64,000 nucleotides of DNA from Amycolatopsis sp. NBRC 101858 (GTDB taxonomy: Bacteria > Actinomycetota > Actinomycetes > Mycobacteriales > Pseudonocardiaceae): the NCBI RefSeq assembly GCF_030269325.1, contig NZ_BSTD01000001.1:1256681-1320680 (forward strand). Direction: 5' to 3'. Below, in pieces: positions 9,263 through 17,875 of this stretch (the stretch's first letter is position 1; every line of letters starts with the position of its first letter). The position numbers and the translations under genes were made by a program. A model generated the notes under the pieces. That model worked only from the letters and a program-made list of their open reading frames with translations. It was not told the origin of the DNA and did not search any database.

Positions 9263-10831
9263 GTGACCGCCGTGCTGACCCGTCCCGACGACGAAAGCGT
9301 CCGGCCGGACCCGGTCGAGGCGCTCCGGCCGCCGACCGACCGCGAAGTGACCCTGCTCGGCCGCGGCATGCCCACGGACCGGTTGCGCGGCTGGGTCGTC
9401 ACCCTCGTGCTGACCCTGATCGGCGGCATCGTCCGGCTGCAGAACCTCGGCGTGCCGACGGACAAGGGCAGCCCGGTCTTCGACGAAAAGCACTACGTGC
9501 CGCAGGCATGGCAGGTGCTGCGCAACGGCGGTTACGAGGACAACTACGGCTACGAGCTGGTCGTCCACCCGCCGCTGGCCAAGCAGCTCATCGCGATCGG
9601 CGAATGGCTGTTCGGCTACAACGGCTGGGGCTGGCGGATCATGCCCGCGCTGGCCGGCACCCTCATCATCTTCCTGACCATCCGCATCGCCCGCCGCCTG
9701 ACGCGCTCGACGCTGCTCGGCGCCATCGCCGGCATCCTGGTGATCAGCGACGGCGTGCTGCACCTGCAGTCGCGCATGGGCATGCTCGACATCTTCATCG
9801 CGCTGTTCGTGCTCGCCGCGTTCTCCTGCCTGCTGGTCGACCGCGACCAGGTGCGCACCCGGCTCGCGACGGCCGTGCGCGAGGGCTGGGTCAACGAGTC
9901 CGTGTGGGGCCCCAAGCTGGGCTTCCGCTGGTGGCGGTTCGCGACCGGGCTGATGATCGGGCTCACCTTCGGCGTCAAGTGGTCGGCGCTGTACTACATC
10001 GTCGCGTTCGGGCTGCTGTGCGTCGGCTTCGACGTCGCGGCACGGCGCGCGGCCGGCGTCGAACGGCCCTGGCTGGGCACGATCCGCCGCGACGTCGCGC
10101 CCGCGCTGTGGGCGATCCTGCTCATCCCGTTCCTGATGTACCTGAGCGCGTACTGGGCCTGGTTCGCGAGCGAAACGGCGACCGACCGGCACTACACCGA
10201 GATCAAGGACATCGCGCCGGGCTTCTGGTCGTGGGTGCCGGCGTCGCTGCGCTCGCTCGGCGACTACTCGGCGAACGTCCTGCACTTCCACGAAACGCTG
10301 GTCACGCCCAAGGACAACCCGCACCCGTGGGAGTCGAAACCGTGGACGTGGCCGATGGGGCTGCGCCCGATGCTCTACAGCTACGACGGCGACGTCACCG
10401 GCTGCGGCGAGTCCCGCTGCGTCAGCGCGACGATGCTGATCGGCACGCCGGCGATGTGGTGGCTGGCGATCCCGATGCTGGGCTGGTCGGTGTGGCGCTC
10501 GTTCTTCCGCGCGGACTGGCGCTACGCGGCCGTGCTGGTGGGCTACCTCGGCGGGTACGTCTTCTGGTTCACCAACATCGACCGCCAGATGTACTTCTTC
10601 TACGCGACGCCGTTGGCCGCGTTCCTGGCGCTCGGGTTGACGTTGTGCCTGGGCCAGATCCTGGGCAGCGCCCGCCGCGGGTTCGAAAGACGCGGGACGG
10701 GTCTGCTCGTGGTGTCGTTGTACGTGGGCCTGGTGGTGGCGAACTTCGCCTGGCTGTGGCCGATCCTGAACGGCGTCGCGATCACCACGGGCCAGTGGGA
10801 AGCCGAGCGCTGGCTGCCGTCCTGGCGGTAG
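9263..10831 (+). CDS. pmt: Dolichyl/polyprenyl-phosphate-mannose-protein mannosyltransferase
   Basis: 522 residues and about ten membrane segments; a GT39-family enzyme that transfers mannose from polyprenyl-phosphate-mannose to Ser/Thr of exported proteins on the outer face of the membrane. The first extracytoplasmic loop contains FDEKHYVPQAW, whose acidic pair is the family's catalytic feature, followed by VVHPPLAKQLIAIGEW. The PMT C-terminal four-TM module (VGYLGGYVFWFTNIDRQMYFFYATPLAAF) is complete. The GTG at 9263 is supported by the -10 hexamer just upstream. The M. tuberculosis homologue (Rv1002c) is likewise next to rsmI. Its substrates may include secreted proteins elsewhere in the genome; nothing here identifies them. 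Confidence 0.93.
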   Translation: MTAVLTRPDDESVRPDPVEALRPPTDREVTLLGRGMPTDRLRGWVVTLVLTLIGGIVRLQNLGVPTDKGSPVFDEKHYVPQAWQVLRNGGYEDNYGYELVVHPPLAKQLIAIGEWLFGYNGWGWRIMPALAGTLIIFLTIRIARRLTRSTLLGAIAGILVISDGVLHLQSRMGMLDIFIALFVLAAFSCLLVDRDQVRTRLATAVREGWVNESVWGPKLGFRWWRFATGLMIGLTFGVKWSALYYIVAFGLLCVGFDVAARRAAGVERPWLGTIRRDVAPALWAILLIPFLMYLSAYWAWFASETATDRHYTEIKDIAPGFWSWVPASLRSLGDYSANVLHFHETLVTPKDNPHPWESKPWTWPMGLRPMLYSYDGDVTGCGESRCVSATMLIGTPAMWWLAIPMLGWSVWRSFFRADWRYAAVLVGYLGGYVFWFTNIDRQMYFFYATPLAAFLALGLTLCLGQILGSARRGFERRGTGLLVVSLYVGLVVANFAWLWPILNGVAITTGQWEAERWLPSWR

Positions 10832-10875
10832 CTCAGCCCGCGAAGTACGCCCCCGGCGTGACGCCGACCGCCCGC
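10831..10875 (+). repeat. 45-bp direct repeat, copy 1 (orphan araC 3' end)
   Basis: These 45 bases are identical to 11058-11102, which hold the last 14 codons and stop of the AraC gene. In this copy the minus strand still reads RAVGVTPGAYFAG followed by TGA, but it is preceded by unrelated sequence. It therefore looks like the remnant of a second araC-like gene or of a local duplication. The 182 bases between the copies (10876-11057) contain no recognisable gene. Confidence 0.85.
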
Positions 10876-11057
10876 GGGGAGTACCGCCGCGGGGTCTGTG
10901 CACCGAACTGCGGCCAGCGCCGCCTGCCGCCCCGGAGGCGCACGCGCACTAGCTCGAGGATGCCTCGCCGACCTGCGCTCCCGGGAAGCACGCATCGCGC
11001 CGCGTGATCGAACGCAACGGCACCGGCTCCGCCGGCAAGTTGCGGTACTGGTGCCGG

Positions 11058-11102
11058 CTCAGCCCGCGAAGTACGCCCCCGGCGTGACGCCGACCGCCCG
11101 CC
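11058..11102 (+). repeat. 45-bp direct repeat, copy 2 (3' end of intact araC gene)
   Basis: Perfect match to 10831-10875, in the same orientation and 227 bp apart. This copy belongs to the intact AraC-family gene. Confidence 0.85.
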
Positions 11103-11799
11103 GGAACGCTGCGACGAACGCGCTTGCCGAGCTGTAGCCCACCCGGTGGGCCACCGCCTCCAGCGGCGACCCCTGCGCCAGCAACGGCAGGGACGCCCGC
11201 AACCGCACCTGCGTGCGCCACGTCCCGAACGGCATCCGGCACTCGCGGACGAAGATCCGCGCCAACGTCCGCTCCGCCGCGCCGACGTCGCGGCCGAACT
11301 CCGCCAGGCTGCGCGGGTCCGCCGGGTTCGCCAGCACCGCCCTCTCGACGTCGCGGGCGCGCGGGTCGGCCGGGGACGGGACCACGATCGGGACCACGTC
11401 GAGGGGCTCCAGCAGGTCGAACGCCACCGCCTCGGCCCGCAGCCGCGCCTCCGGGGCCACGCCGTCGCCGGTCAAGTACTCCAGGAGCTCGCGCAGCAGC
11501 GGGCGGACGACCACCATCCGGGGCACGGGCCACGACACCGGGGACAGCGCGGGCTCGGCGTAGATGCCGCGCAGGGCCGCCCGGCCGAGCGCGCCCGTGC
11601 GGTGCTGGACGCCCGCCGGGATCCAGAGCGCCCGGGTCGGCGGGAGGACCCAGCCCGCGTCGCCCGCCTTCACCGCGACGACCCCGCGGGCCGACCAGAC
11701 CAGCTGGTGCACCGGGTGCTCGTGCTCGGGGAACCAGGTGCCGGCGGGCAGGTCGACCTCGCCGAGGAGCATGGCGCCAGGTTGGCTGTTTCGCGACAT
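11059..11799 (-). CDS. AraC-family transcriptional regulator (cupin + AraC HTH)
   Basis: 246 residues. The N-terminal half is a cupin-like sensor (FPEHEHPVHQLVWSARGVVAV, then PPTRALWIPAGVQH), as in the RmlC-like AraC subgroup. The C-terminal part, from about residue 150, carries two HTH motifs: SLAEFGRDVGAAERTLARIF and VAHRVGYSSASAFVAAFRRAVGVTPGAYF, the latter close to the AraC family signature. The ATG at 11799 is preceded by TAGCCT eight bases upstream. No effector can be deduced. Adjacent genes are a divergent methyltransferase and, downstream, the duplicated 3' end. It might regulate the divergent methyltransferase gene 55 bases away. Confidence 0.88.
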   Translation of the reverse strand: MSRNSQPGAMLLGEVDLPAGTWFPEHEHPVHQLVWSARGVVAVKAGDAGWVLPPTRALWIPAGVQHRTGALGRAALRGIYAEPALSPVSWPVPRMVVVRPLLRELLEYLTGDGVAPEARLRAEAVAFDLLEPLDVVPIVVPSPADPRARDVERAVLANPADPRSLAEFGRDVGAAERTLARIFVRECRMPFGTWRTQVRLRASLPLLAQGSPLEAVAHRVGYSSASAFVAAFRRAVGVTPGAYFAG

Positions 11800-11854
11800 C
11801 GGTTGTCAGGCTATCGGCTATCGGTCACGGAGAGGGCACCCTAACGTCGGACGC

Positions 11855-12424
11855 ATGCCGATGAACCTGATCCACCGCAAGATCTGCAGCTCGGAGAAGT
11901 GGGCGGCCACCGTCGAGGAACGCCTGACGCCGTGGCTCAAGGACCGAAACCTGGGTGACGACGTGCTCGAGATCGGCCCCGGGTTCGGCGCCACGACGAA
12001 GGTGCTGCTCGACGCCGTCCCGAAGCTGACGGTGCTGGAGATCGACCACGCGTCGAGCGAGCTGCTGCGGGCGAAGTTCGGCGACCGCGCCGAGGTCGTC
12101 GAGGGCAGCGGCGCGGAGATGCCGTTCGAAGACCGCCGGTTCTCGGCCGTCGTCTGCTTCACGATGCTGCACCACGTGCCGACCCGGCAGCTCCAGGACG
12201 CGATCTTCGCCGAGGCCGCACGAGTCCTGCGCCCGGGCGGCACGTACTGCGGCAGCGACGGCCAGCTCAACTTCCGCTTCCGCCTCCTGCACATCGGCGA
12301 CACGATGAACGTCATCGACGCGCAGACCTTCCCGGGACGGCTCGAGAAGGCGGGGTTCGAGCAGGTCAGCGTCGACCTGCGGCCGAAGGAGCTGGTGATC
12401 TTCGAAGCCGTGAAGCCCGCTTAG
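11855..12424 (+). CDS. Class I SAM-dependent methyltransferase
   Basis: 189 residues, a compact Rossmann-type methyltransferase of the Methyltransf_11 type. Motif I is VLEIGPGFGATTKVLL near residue 40. The acidic residue after beta2 is in LEIDHAS, and motif IV lies around FSAVVCFTMLHHVPT. RVLRPGGTYCG marks post-motif IV. The substrate is unknown; the short C-terminal lid gives no clue. The start at 11855 is chosen because a TAACGT hexamer ends seven bases upstream; an ATG six bases later is an alternative. The stop overlaps the end of the convergent kinase gene by four bases. Confidence 0.85.
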   Translation: MPMNLIHRKICSSEKWAATVEERLTPWLKDRNLGDDVLEIGPGFGATTKVLLDAVPKLTVLEIDHASSELLRAKFGDRAEVVEGSGAEMPFEDRRFSAVVCFTMLHHVPTRQLQDAIFAEAARVLRPGGTYCGSDGQLNFRFRLLHIGDTMNVIDAQTFPGRLEKAGFEQVSVDLRPKELVIFEAVKPA

Positions 12425-14208
12425 CGGCGCGGCAGCTGGTTCCCCGGCTGGCGCGGCACCACCCGCGTCACCGGGCCGTCGGCCGACTTGCCCGCCCGCG
12501 ACAGCCACCCCTCGACCTCGCGCCGCACGGCGTTCAGCGTCGGACGCCGACGAGGCTCCGGGTCCAGGGAAGCCGCCAGCAGCCGCGCGTGGGCGCTTCG
12601 CTGGGGAAGCCGGGTCACGGGTTCCGCCCGGGCTGCGGCCATCAACGCCGCCATCGGGGTCTCGCGGGTACCGCGCGGGGGCTGGCCCGACAGCGCGTAG
12701 CTGATCGTCGCCGCCAGCTGCCACGCGTCCGATGCCGGGGATGCCGTTGCGCCCATCGCCTGCTCCGGGGCCACGAAGTCCGGCGTGCCGATCATCATTC
12801 CGGTCGCCGTCATCTTCGAGTCGCCCTGGCTGCGGGCGATGCCGAAGTCGATCAGGTGGGCCAGGCCGCTCGGGTCGAGGATGACGTTCGACGGCTTGAT
12901 GTCGCGGTGCAGGACGCCCTTGTCGTGCGCCGCCGCCAGCGCGCCGGCCATCGTGGCCCACAGGCGGCCGGCCGCGACGTCGTCGAGCGGGCCCTGGCCG
13001 TCGACCAGCTCGGCCAGCGGACGGCCCTCGAGGTACTCCATCACCAGCGCGAGGCCGTCCGGCTCCTCGGCCAGGTCGTACACCTTGACGCAGTTCGGGT
13101 GGCTGACCACGGCCAGCGCCCGGGCCTCGCGCTGCATGCGCTCGGCGGTGTCGCGGTCCGGCGCGTGCGCGATCTTCAGCGCGACCGTGCGGTTGAGCTG
13201 GGTGTCGACGGCCTGCCAGACCGTGCCGAACCCGCCCGCGCCGAGCTGCTTGACGCGCCGGTAGCGGCTGCCGCCGGCGTTGCGCGAGCCGGGCGGCGGC
13301 GGGATCGGGCCGGGCGCCGCGGCCAGCGCGCCGGCCATCGGCGGCGGCTCGGGCGCGGCCGCCAGGGCCGTCTTGGGATACGGGCGGTTGACGGGAGGTG
13401 GGGGCGGCGGCGGGGTCGGGCGCGGCTGGACCTGCGACGGCGGCGGCCCCTGCGGCTGCTCGTCGCGGCGCGGCGGCGCGTCCGACCGGTTGATGACCGA
13501 CCACGGCGGCGGCCCGACCATCGCGACCGGGATCAGGCCCAGCACGCTGAACGGCAGGAAACCCAGGAAGAAGTGCAGCGCGGTGTTGGCCTCCATGCCG
13601 ACGCTGAACACGAGCATCGCGGCGAACGGGATCCAGAAGAACCGCGACGGCCACTTCGGACCGCGGCGGAAGGCCGTGCGGCCCTGCAGCATCACGAACA
13701 GCAGCGAACCGGCGCCGAGCACGACGAAGGCCGCCAGGTAGACGAAGACCGGGAGGTCGTCGGGGCCGGTGCTGCCGGCGGAAAAGACGTCGAAGACGGT
13801 CTGCCGCCCGCCCAGGTACTGCTTCTGGTTGTCCACCCAGCAGAAGCCACTGGTCAACGTGGCCGTCTCCGCCTTGGACAGCCCGGACTTGGTGCCCGCG
13901 AACTCCGCCCGGAAGACGCCGGACACGCCGTTGGACAGCAGCCACGGCAGGATGAGCGCGCTGACCAGCCCGATCGCGGCGAAAACGCCCAGCGTCGTCG
14001 CGTCGTAGCGGTTGCCCGTGCCCTTCCGGATGATCGACACCGCCAGCGCGCCGATCGGCGGCAGCAGTGCGACGAGCGCGCCGGCCGCACTCGTGGCCCA
14101 GACCCAGTCGCCGGGGCAGAAGCCCGGGCCGAACAAGGAATGGGCTAGCGAGAGCAACGCGCTCGCGAGTCCGTTCACCGCCGGGCTCCCCTCACTGTCC
14201 GTGTTCAC
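12421..14208 (-). CDS. Membrane Ser/Thr protein kinase with N-terminal TM domain
   Basis: 595 residues. The order is reversed relative to PknB-type kinases. About five membrane segments come first (roughly 36-60, 72-92, 152-174, 190-208, 211-231), with an extracellular loop at 93-151. A proline-rich linker follows (240-312, including seven consecutive prolines), and a Hanks-type kinase domain occupies about 316-580. Catalytic features are intact: glycine loop GAGGFGTVW, Lys345 in VALKIA, HRDIKPSN, DFG in LIDFGIA and APEQ. There is no PASTA or other recognised sensor domain, so the membrane part itself may sense. The start is GTG at 14208. Substrates are unknown; it is divergent from prpE, with 155 bases between. 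Confidence 0.9.
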   Translation of the reverse strand: MNTDSEGSPAVNGLASALLSLAHSLFGPGFCPGDWVWATSAAGALVALLPPIGALAVSIIRKGTGNRYDATTLGVFAAIGLVSALILPWLLSNGVSGVFRAEFAGTKSGLSKAETATLTSGFCWVDNQKQYLGGRQTVFDVFSAGSTGPDDLPVFVYLAAFVVLGAGSLLFVMLQGRTAFRRGPKWPSRFFWIPFAAMLVFSVGMEANTALHFFLGFLPFSVLGLIPVAMVGPPPWSVINRSDAPPRRDEQPQGPPPSQVQPRPTPPPPPPPVNRPYPKTALAAAPEPPPMAGALAAAPGPIPPPPGSRNAGGSRYRRVKQLGAGGFGTVWQAVDTQLNRTVALKIAHAPDRDTAERMQREARALAVVSHPNCVKVYDLAEEPDGLALVMEYLEGRPLAELVDGQGPLDDVAAGRLWATMAGALAAAHDKGVLHRDIKPSNVILDPSGLAHLIDFGIARSQGDSKMTATGMMIGTPDFVAPEQAMGATASPASDAWQLAATISYALSGQPPRGTRETPMAALMAAARAEPVTRLPQRSAHARLLAASLDPEPRRRPTLNAVRREVEGWLSRAGKSADGPVTRVVPRQPGNQLPRR

Positions 14209-14363
14209 TACGTACCATCACGCGGCGTTTTCCCGCGGTCCAGCTTAGGACGCAGCCGGCCGCCGTGAGGTTGCCGGGTCTCAAGGGTGCCTGGAATCCG
14301 GCGAGCCCGCCGCCCGCGCGTCATGATGGGGTCGGTGTGGACGTTCGACGCGAAGGAGCGGGC

Positions 14364-16241
14364 ATGGGCGCGTACTCCGAGGCCTACCAGCGGAGCCTGA
14401 CCGAGCCGGACGCGTTCTGGCTGGAAGCGGCCCGGAAAATCAGCTGGTCCACGCCCCCGGAGCGAGCGCTCGACGCGACCAACCCGCCCTTCTACCGCTG
14501 GTTCCCGGACGCCGAGCTGAACACGTCGTACAACGCGCTCGACCGGCACGTCGAGGCCGGCCGCGGCGGCCAGGCCGCGCTGATCTGGGACTCTCCCGTG
14601 ACCGGACAGCAACGCACCTACACCTACGAAGAGCTGCGCGACACGGTCGCGAAGTTCGCGGGTGCACTCAGCTCCCTCGGAGTCACGAAGGGTGACCGCG
14701 TCATCGTCTACCTGCCGATGGTGCCCGAAGCCGCGATCGCGATGCTGGCCTGCTCGCGGATCGGCGCGGTGCACTCCGTGGTCTTCGGCGGGTTCGCGCC
14801 CAAGGAGCTCGCGGCGCGGATCGAGGACGCGAAGCCGAAGGTGATCCTGGCGGCGTCCTGCGGCATCGAGCCGACGCGGGTCGTCGAGTACAAGCCGATC
14901 ATCGACGGTGCGCTCGCGATGACCGAGCACCAGCCCGACCACGTCGTCGTGCTGCAGCGCGAGCAGGCACCGGCCGAGCTGTCCGGCCGGGACCTCGACT
15001 GGCGCGAGCTCGCGGCGAACGCCACCCCGGCCGAGCCGGTGCCGGTCGCGGCCACCGACCCGCTCTACATCCTCTACACGTCCGGGACCACCGGGAAGCC
15101 GAAGGGCGTCGTGCGCGACACCGGCGGTCACGCGGTCGCGCTCGCCTATTCGATGGACGCGGTCTACGACATCCACGCGGGCGACATCTGGTGGACGGCC
15201 TCCGACGTCGGCTGGGTCGTCGGGCACTCCTACATCGTCTACGCGCCACTGCTGGCCGGCGCGACGACCGTGCTCTACGAGGGCAAGCCGGTCGGGACGC
15301 CGGACGCGGGCGCGTTCTGGCGGGTCATCGCCGAGCACGGCGTCCAGGCGCTGTTCACCGCGCCGACCGCGCTGCGGGCGATCAAGAAGCTCGACCCGGA
15401 CGCCCGCGAGCTGGAGAAGTACGACCTCAAGGCGTTCAAGACGCTGTTCATGGCCGGTGAGCGGCTCGACCCGGAGACCTACCACTGGGCGCACGAGAAG
15501 CTCGGCACGCCGGTGATCGACCACTGGTGGCAGACCGAGACCGGCTGGGCGATCGCGGCCAACCCGCGCGGCCTCGAGCCGATGGCGGTCAAGGCCGGGT
15601 CCGCGACCAAGCCCGTCCCCGGCTGGGACGTCCGGATCCTCGACCAGGCCGGCGACGAGCTGCCGGCCGGGCGCGAAGGCGCCATCACGGTCAAGCTGCC
15701 GCTGCCACCGGGATCGCTGCCGACGCTGTGGGGCGACGACGAGCGCTACCGCGAGGCCTACCTCTCGCGCTACGACGGCTTCTACCTGACCGGCGACTCC
15801 GGCTACCTCGACGAAGACGGCTACCTGTTCGTCATGGGCCGCACCGACGACGTCATCAACGTCGCCGGGCACCGGCTTTCGACGGGTTCGATGGAAGCCG
15901 TGCTGGCCTCGCACCCGGCCGTCGCCGAGTGCGCCGTCATCGGGGTCGCCGACCAGCTCAAGGGCCAGCTGCCGCGCGGGTTCGTCGTGCTCAAGGCGGG
16001 CGAGGACATCCCCGAGGACAAGCTGCGCGACGAGCTCGTGGCCATGGTCCGCCGGGACATCGGGCCGGTCGCGGCGTTCCGCGATGTGTCCATTGTGGAC
16101 GCGCTGCCGAAGACGCGGTCCGGGAAGATCCTGCGCAAGACCATGCGCGCGATCGCCGACGGCCGCGACGAAGCCGTGCCGTCCACGATCGAGGACCCGG
16201 CCGTGCTGGACGCGATCCGGGCCGCGCTCCGCACTTCGTAA
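14364..16241 (+). CDS. prpE: Propionyl-CoA synthetase (acetyl-CoA synthetase family)
   Basis: 625 residues, an ANL-superfamily enzyme that activates a short acid with ATP to the acyl-AMP and then the CoA ester. The N-terminus YSEAYQRSLTEPDAFWLEAA is typical of PrpE/Acs. The AMP-binding P-loop is YTSGTTGKPKGVVR, the A5-type motif is WWQTETG and the A8 hinge is DDVINVAGHRLSTG. PKTRSGKILRKTMR near the C-terminus contains the catalytic lysine that is commonly acylated and regulated. WWTASDVGWVVGHSY also fits the propionyl/acetyl group. The start at 14364 has GGAG eight bases upstream. Choice of propionate over acetate is inferred from overall resemblance. Confidence 0.88.
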   Translation: MGAYSEAYQRSLTEPDAFWLEAARKISWSTPPERALDATNPPFYRWFPDAELNTSYNALDRHVEAGRGGQAALIWDSPVTGQQRTYTYEELRDTVAKFAGALSSLGVTKGDRVIVYLPMVPEAAIAMLACSRIGAVHSVVFGGFAPKELAARIEDAKPKVILAASCGIEPTRVVEYKPIIDGALAMTEHQPDHVVVLQREQAPAELSGRDLDWRELAANATPAEPVPVAATDPLYILYTSGTTGKPKGVVRDTGGHAVALAYSMDAVYDIHAGDIWWTASDVGWVVGHSYIVYAPLLAGATTVLYEGKPVGTPDAGAFWRVIAEHGVQALFTAPTALRAIKKLDPDARELEKYDLKAFKTLFMAGERLDPETYHWAHEKLGTPVIDHWWQTETGWAIAANPRGLEPMAVKAGSATKPVPGWDVRILDQAGDELPAGREGAITVKLPLPPGSLPTLWGDDERYREAYLSRYDGFYLTGDSGYLDEDGYLFVMGRTDDVINVAGHRLSTGSMEAVLASHPAVAECAVIGVADQLKGQLPRGFVVLKAGEDIPEDKLRDELVAMVRRDIGPVAAFRDVSIVDALPKTRSGKILRKTMRAIADGRDEAVPSTIEDPAVLDAIRAALRTS

Positions 16242-16262
16242 AGTATTGTTCCAAATGCACCG

Positions 16263-16278
16263 GCTGGTCTGTACCTTT
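16263..16278 (+). promoter_or_regulatory. DasR-like operator (dre) upstream of hexosaminidase
   Basis: The 16-mer GCTGGTCTGTACCTTT lies 30 bases before the start codon of the hexosaminidase gene. It matches the dre consensus ACTGGTCTAGACCAGT at 11 of 16 positions, including the contiguous CTGGTCT and ACC. DasR is the GlcNAc-responsive GntR repressor of chitin genes in streptomycetes. Confidence 0.5.
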
Positions 16279-16307
16279 GGGAGGAGTCCCCGACCGGAGG
16301 TGCCCTG

Positions 16308-17873
16308 ATGCGCTTGTCCAGAGCCGTCTCGACCGCGGCGATCGTGAGTCTGACGGCAGTCGGCCTGCCCGCTGCCGCAGCGGCCTCCCCAGCCGCTCCG
16401 GAACGCAGCGTGACCGACGTCGTCCCGGCGCCCGTGTCGGCGAAGGCCGACCCGCGGGGCGATTTCAAGCTCACGCCGTTCACGGTGATCAGCGCCGACC
16501 GCGGCGCCGGCCAGGTCGCGGACTACCTGCGCGGCCTGCTCCGCCCGGCCACCGGCTACCCGCTGCCGGTCGTGCCGCGCTCGTGGGGCGTGCCCGCGAT
16601 CTCGCTGCAGCTCGGGCACGACGCCCGGATCGGCACCGAGGGTTACGAGCTGAAGGTCGGCCGCGACGGCGTTTCCCTGAAGGCCAACACCGCGGACGGG
16701 CTCTTCGAAGGCGTCCAGTCGCTGCGGCAGCTGCTGCCCTCGGCGATCGACGCGAAGCGCGTCCAGCACCGGACGTGGACGGTCGCCGGCGGCTCGATCC
16801 TCGACTACCCGCGCTTCGGCGAGCGCGGCGCGATGCTCGACGTCGCCCGGCACTTCTTCAAGCCGGACCAGGTCAAGCTGTACATCGACCAGATCGCCCA
16901 GTACAAGATCAACACCCTGCACCTGCACCTGGCCGACGACCAGGGCTGGCGCATCGAGATCAAGAGCTGGCCGAAGCTCGCGACCGTCGGCGGCAAGACG
17001 GCGGTCGACGGCGACCCGGGCGGCTACTACACGCAGAAGCAGTACCAGGACATCGTCGCGTACGCGGCTTCGCGGCACATCACCGTGATCCCGGAGATCG
17101 ACATGCCGGGGCACACGAACGCGGCGCAGTCGACGTACGCGGAGCTGAACTGCGACGGCAAGGCCGTCCCGGTGCGCACGGACACCGAGGTCGGCTACAG
17201 CTCGCTGTGCATCTCCTCGCCGATCACGTACAAGTTCGTCGACGACGTCGTCCGCGAGCTGGCGGCCATCACGCCGGGCCAGTACCTGCACATCGGCGGC
17301 GACGAGGCCCACGCGACGCCGCCCGCGGACTACCTGACCTTCCAGCAGAAGGTGCAGCCGATCGTCGCCAAGTACGGCAAGAAGGTCACCGGCTGGCACG
17401 AGATCGCGAAGTCCACGCTGCCGGTGTCGGCGGTCCCGCAGTACTGGGACTTCGGCGGCGACAACGAGTCCGTCGCGGCGGCCGCGGCCCGGGGCAACAA
17501 GATCCTGATGTCGCCGGCGAACTACGCGTACCTGGACATGAAGTACAACCCCGAGACCCCGCTGGGCCAGGACTGGGCCGCGCTGGTCGAGGTGAAGGAC
17601 GGCTACGGCTGGGACCCGGCGTCGCTGGTGACCGGTGTCGGCGAGAAGCAGGTCGCGGGCGTCGAGGCGCCGCTGTGGACGGAGACGATCCGCACGAGCG
17701 ACGACATCGAGTACATGGCGTTCCCGCGGCTGCCCGGCATCGCGGAGATCGGCTGGTCCCCGAAGTCGACGCACAACTGGGACGCCTACCGGCAGCGCCT
17801 GGCCAAGCAGGCCCCGCGCTGGGTGACCCAGGGCATCGACTTCTACCGCAGCCCGCAGGTCGACTGGAAGTAG
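16308..17873 (+). CDS. Secreted beta-N-acetylhexosaminidase (GH20)
   Basis: 521 residues. A signal peptide spans about residues 1-27 (MRLSRAVS, hydrophobic core, then AAAAASPAAP). An N-terminal GH20b domain is followed by the GH20 catalytic barrel from about residue 165. The catalytic Asp-Glu pair lies in HIGGDEAHATPP. Other family signatures are LHLADDQGWRIEI, VIPEIDMPGHTNAA, and two conserved tryptophans around APLWTETI and AEIGWSPKS. It removes terminal GlcNAc/GalNAc from chito-oligosaccharides outside the cell. A GGAGG-type ribosome-binding site (CGGAGGTG) precedes the ATG. The dre-like site upstream suggests GlcNAc control by DasR. It ends two bases before the convergent tetR gene. Confidence 0.93.
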   Translation: MRLSRAVSTAAIVSLTAVGLPAAAAASPAAPERSVTDVVPAPVSAKADPRGDFKLTPFTVISADRGAGQVADYLRGLLRPATGYPLPVVPRSWGVPAISLQLGHDARIGTEGYELKVGRDGVSLKANTADGLFEGVQSLRQLLPSAIDAKRVQHRTWTVAGGSILDYPRFGERGAMLDVARHFFKPDQVKLYIDQIAQYKINTLHLHLADDQGWRIEIKSWPKLATVGGKTAVDGDPGGYYTQKQYQDIVAYAASRHITVIPEIDMPGHTNAAQSTYAELNCDGKAVPVRTDTEVGYSSLCISSPITYKFVDDVVRELAAITPGQYLHIGGDEAHATPPADYLTFQQKVQPIVAKYGKKVTGWHEIAKSTLPVSAVPQYWDFGGDNESVAAAAARGNKILMSPANYAYLDMKYNPETPLGQDWAALVEVKDGYGWDPASLVTGVGEKQVAGVEAPLWTETIRTSDDIEYMAFPRLPGIAEIGWSPKSTHNWDAYRQRLAKQAPRWVTQGIDFYRSPQVDWK

Positions 17874-17875
17874 CG

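Noticed and set aside
10600..10995. 131-residue minus-strand ORF overlapping the end of the PMT gene
   Set aside because: Antisense of PMT and the orphan araC repeat in a shifted frame; no domain.
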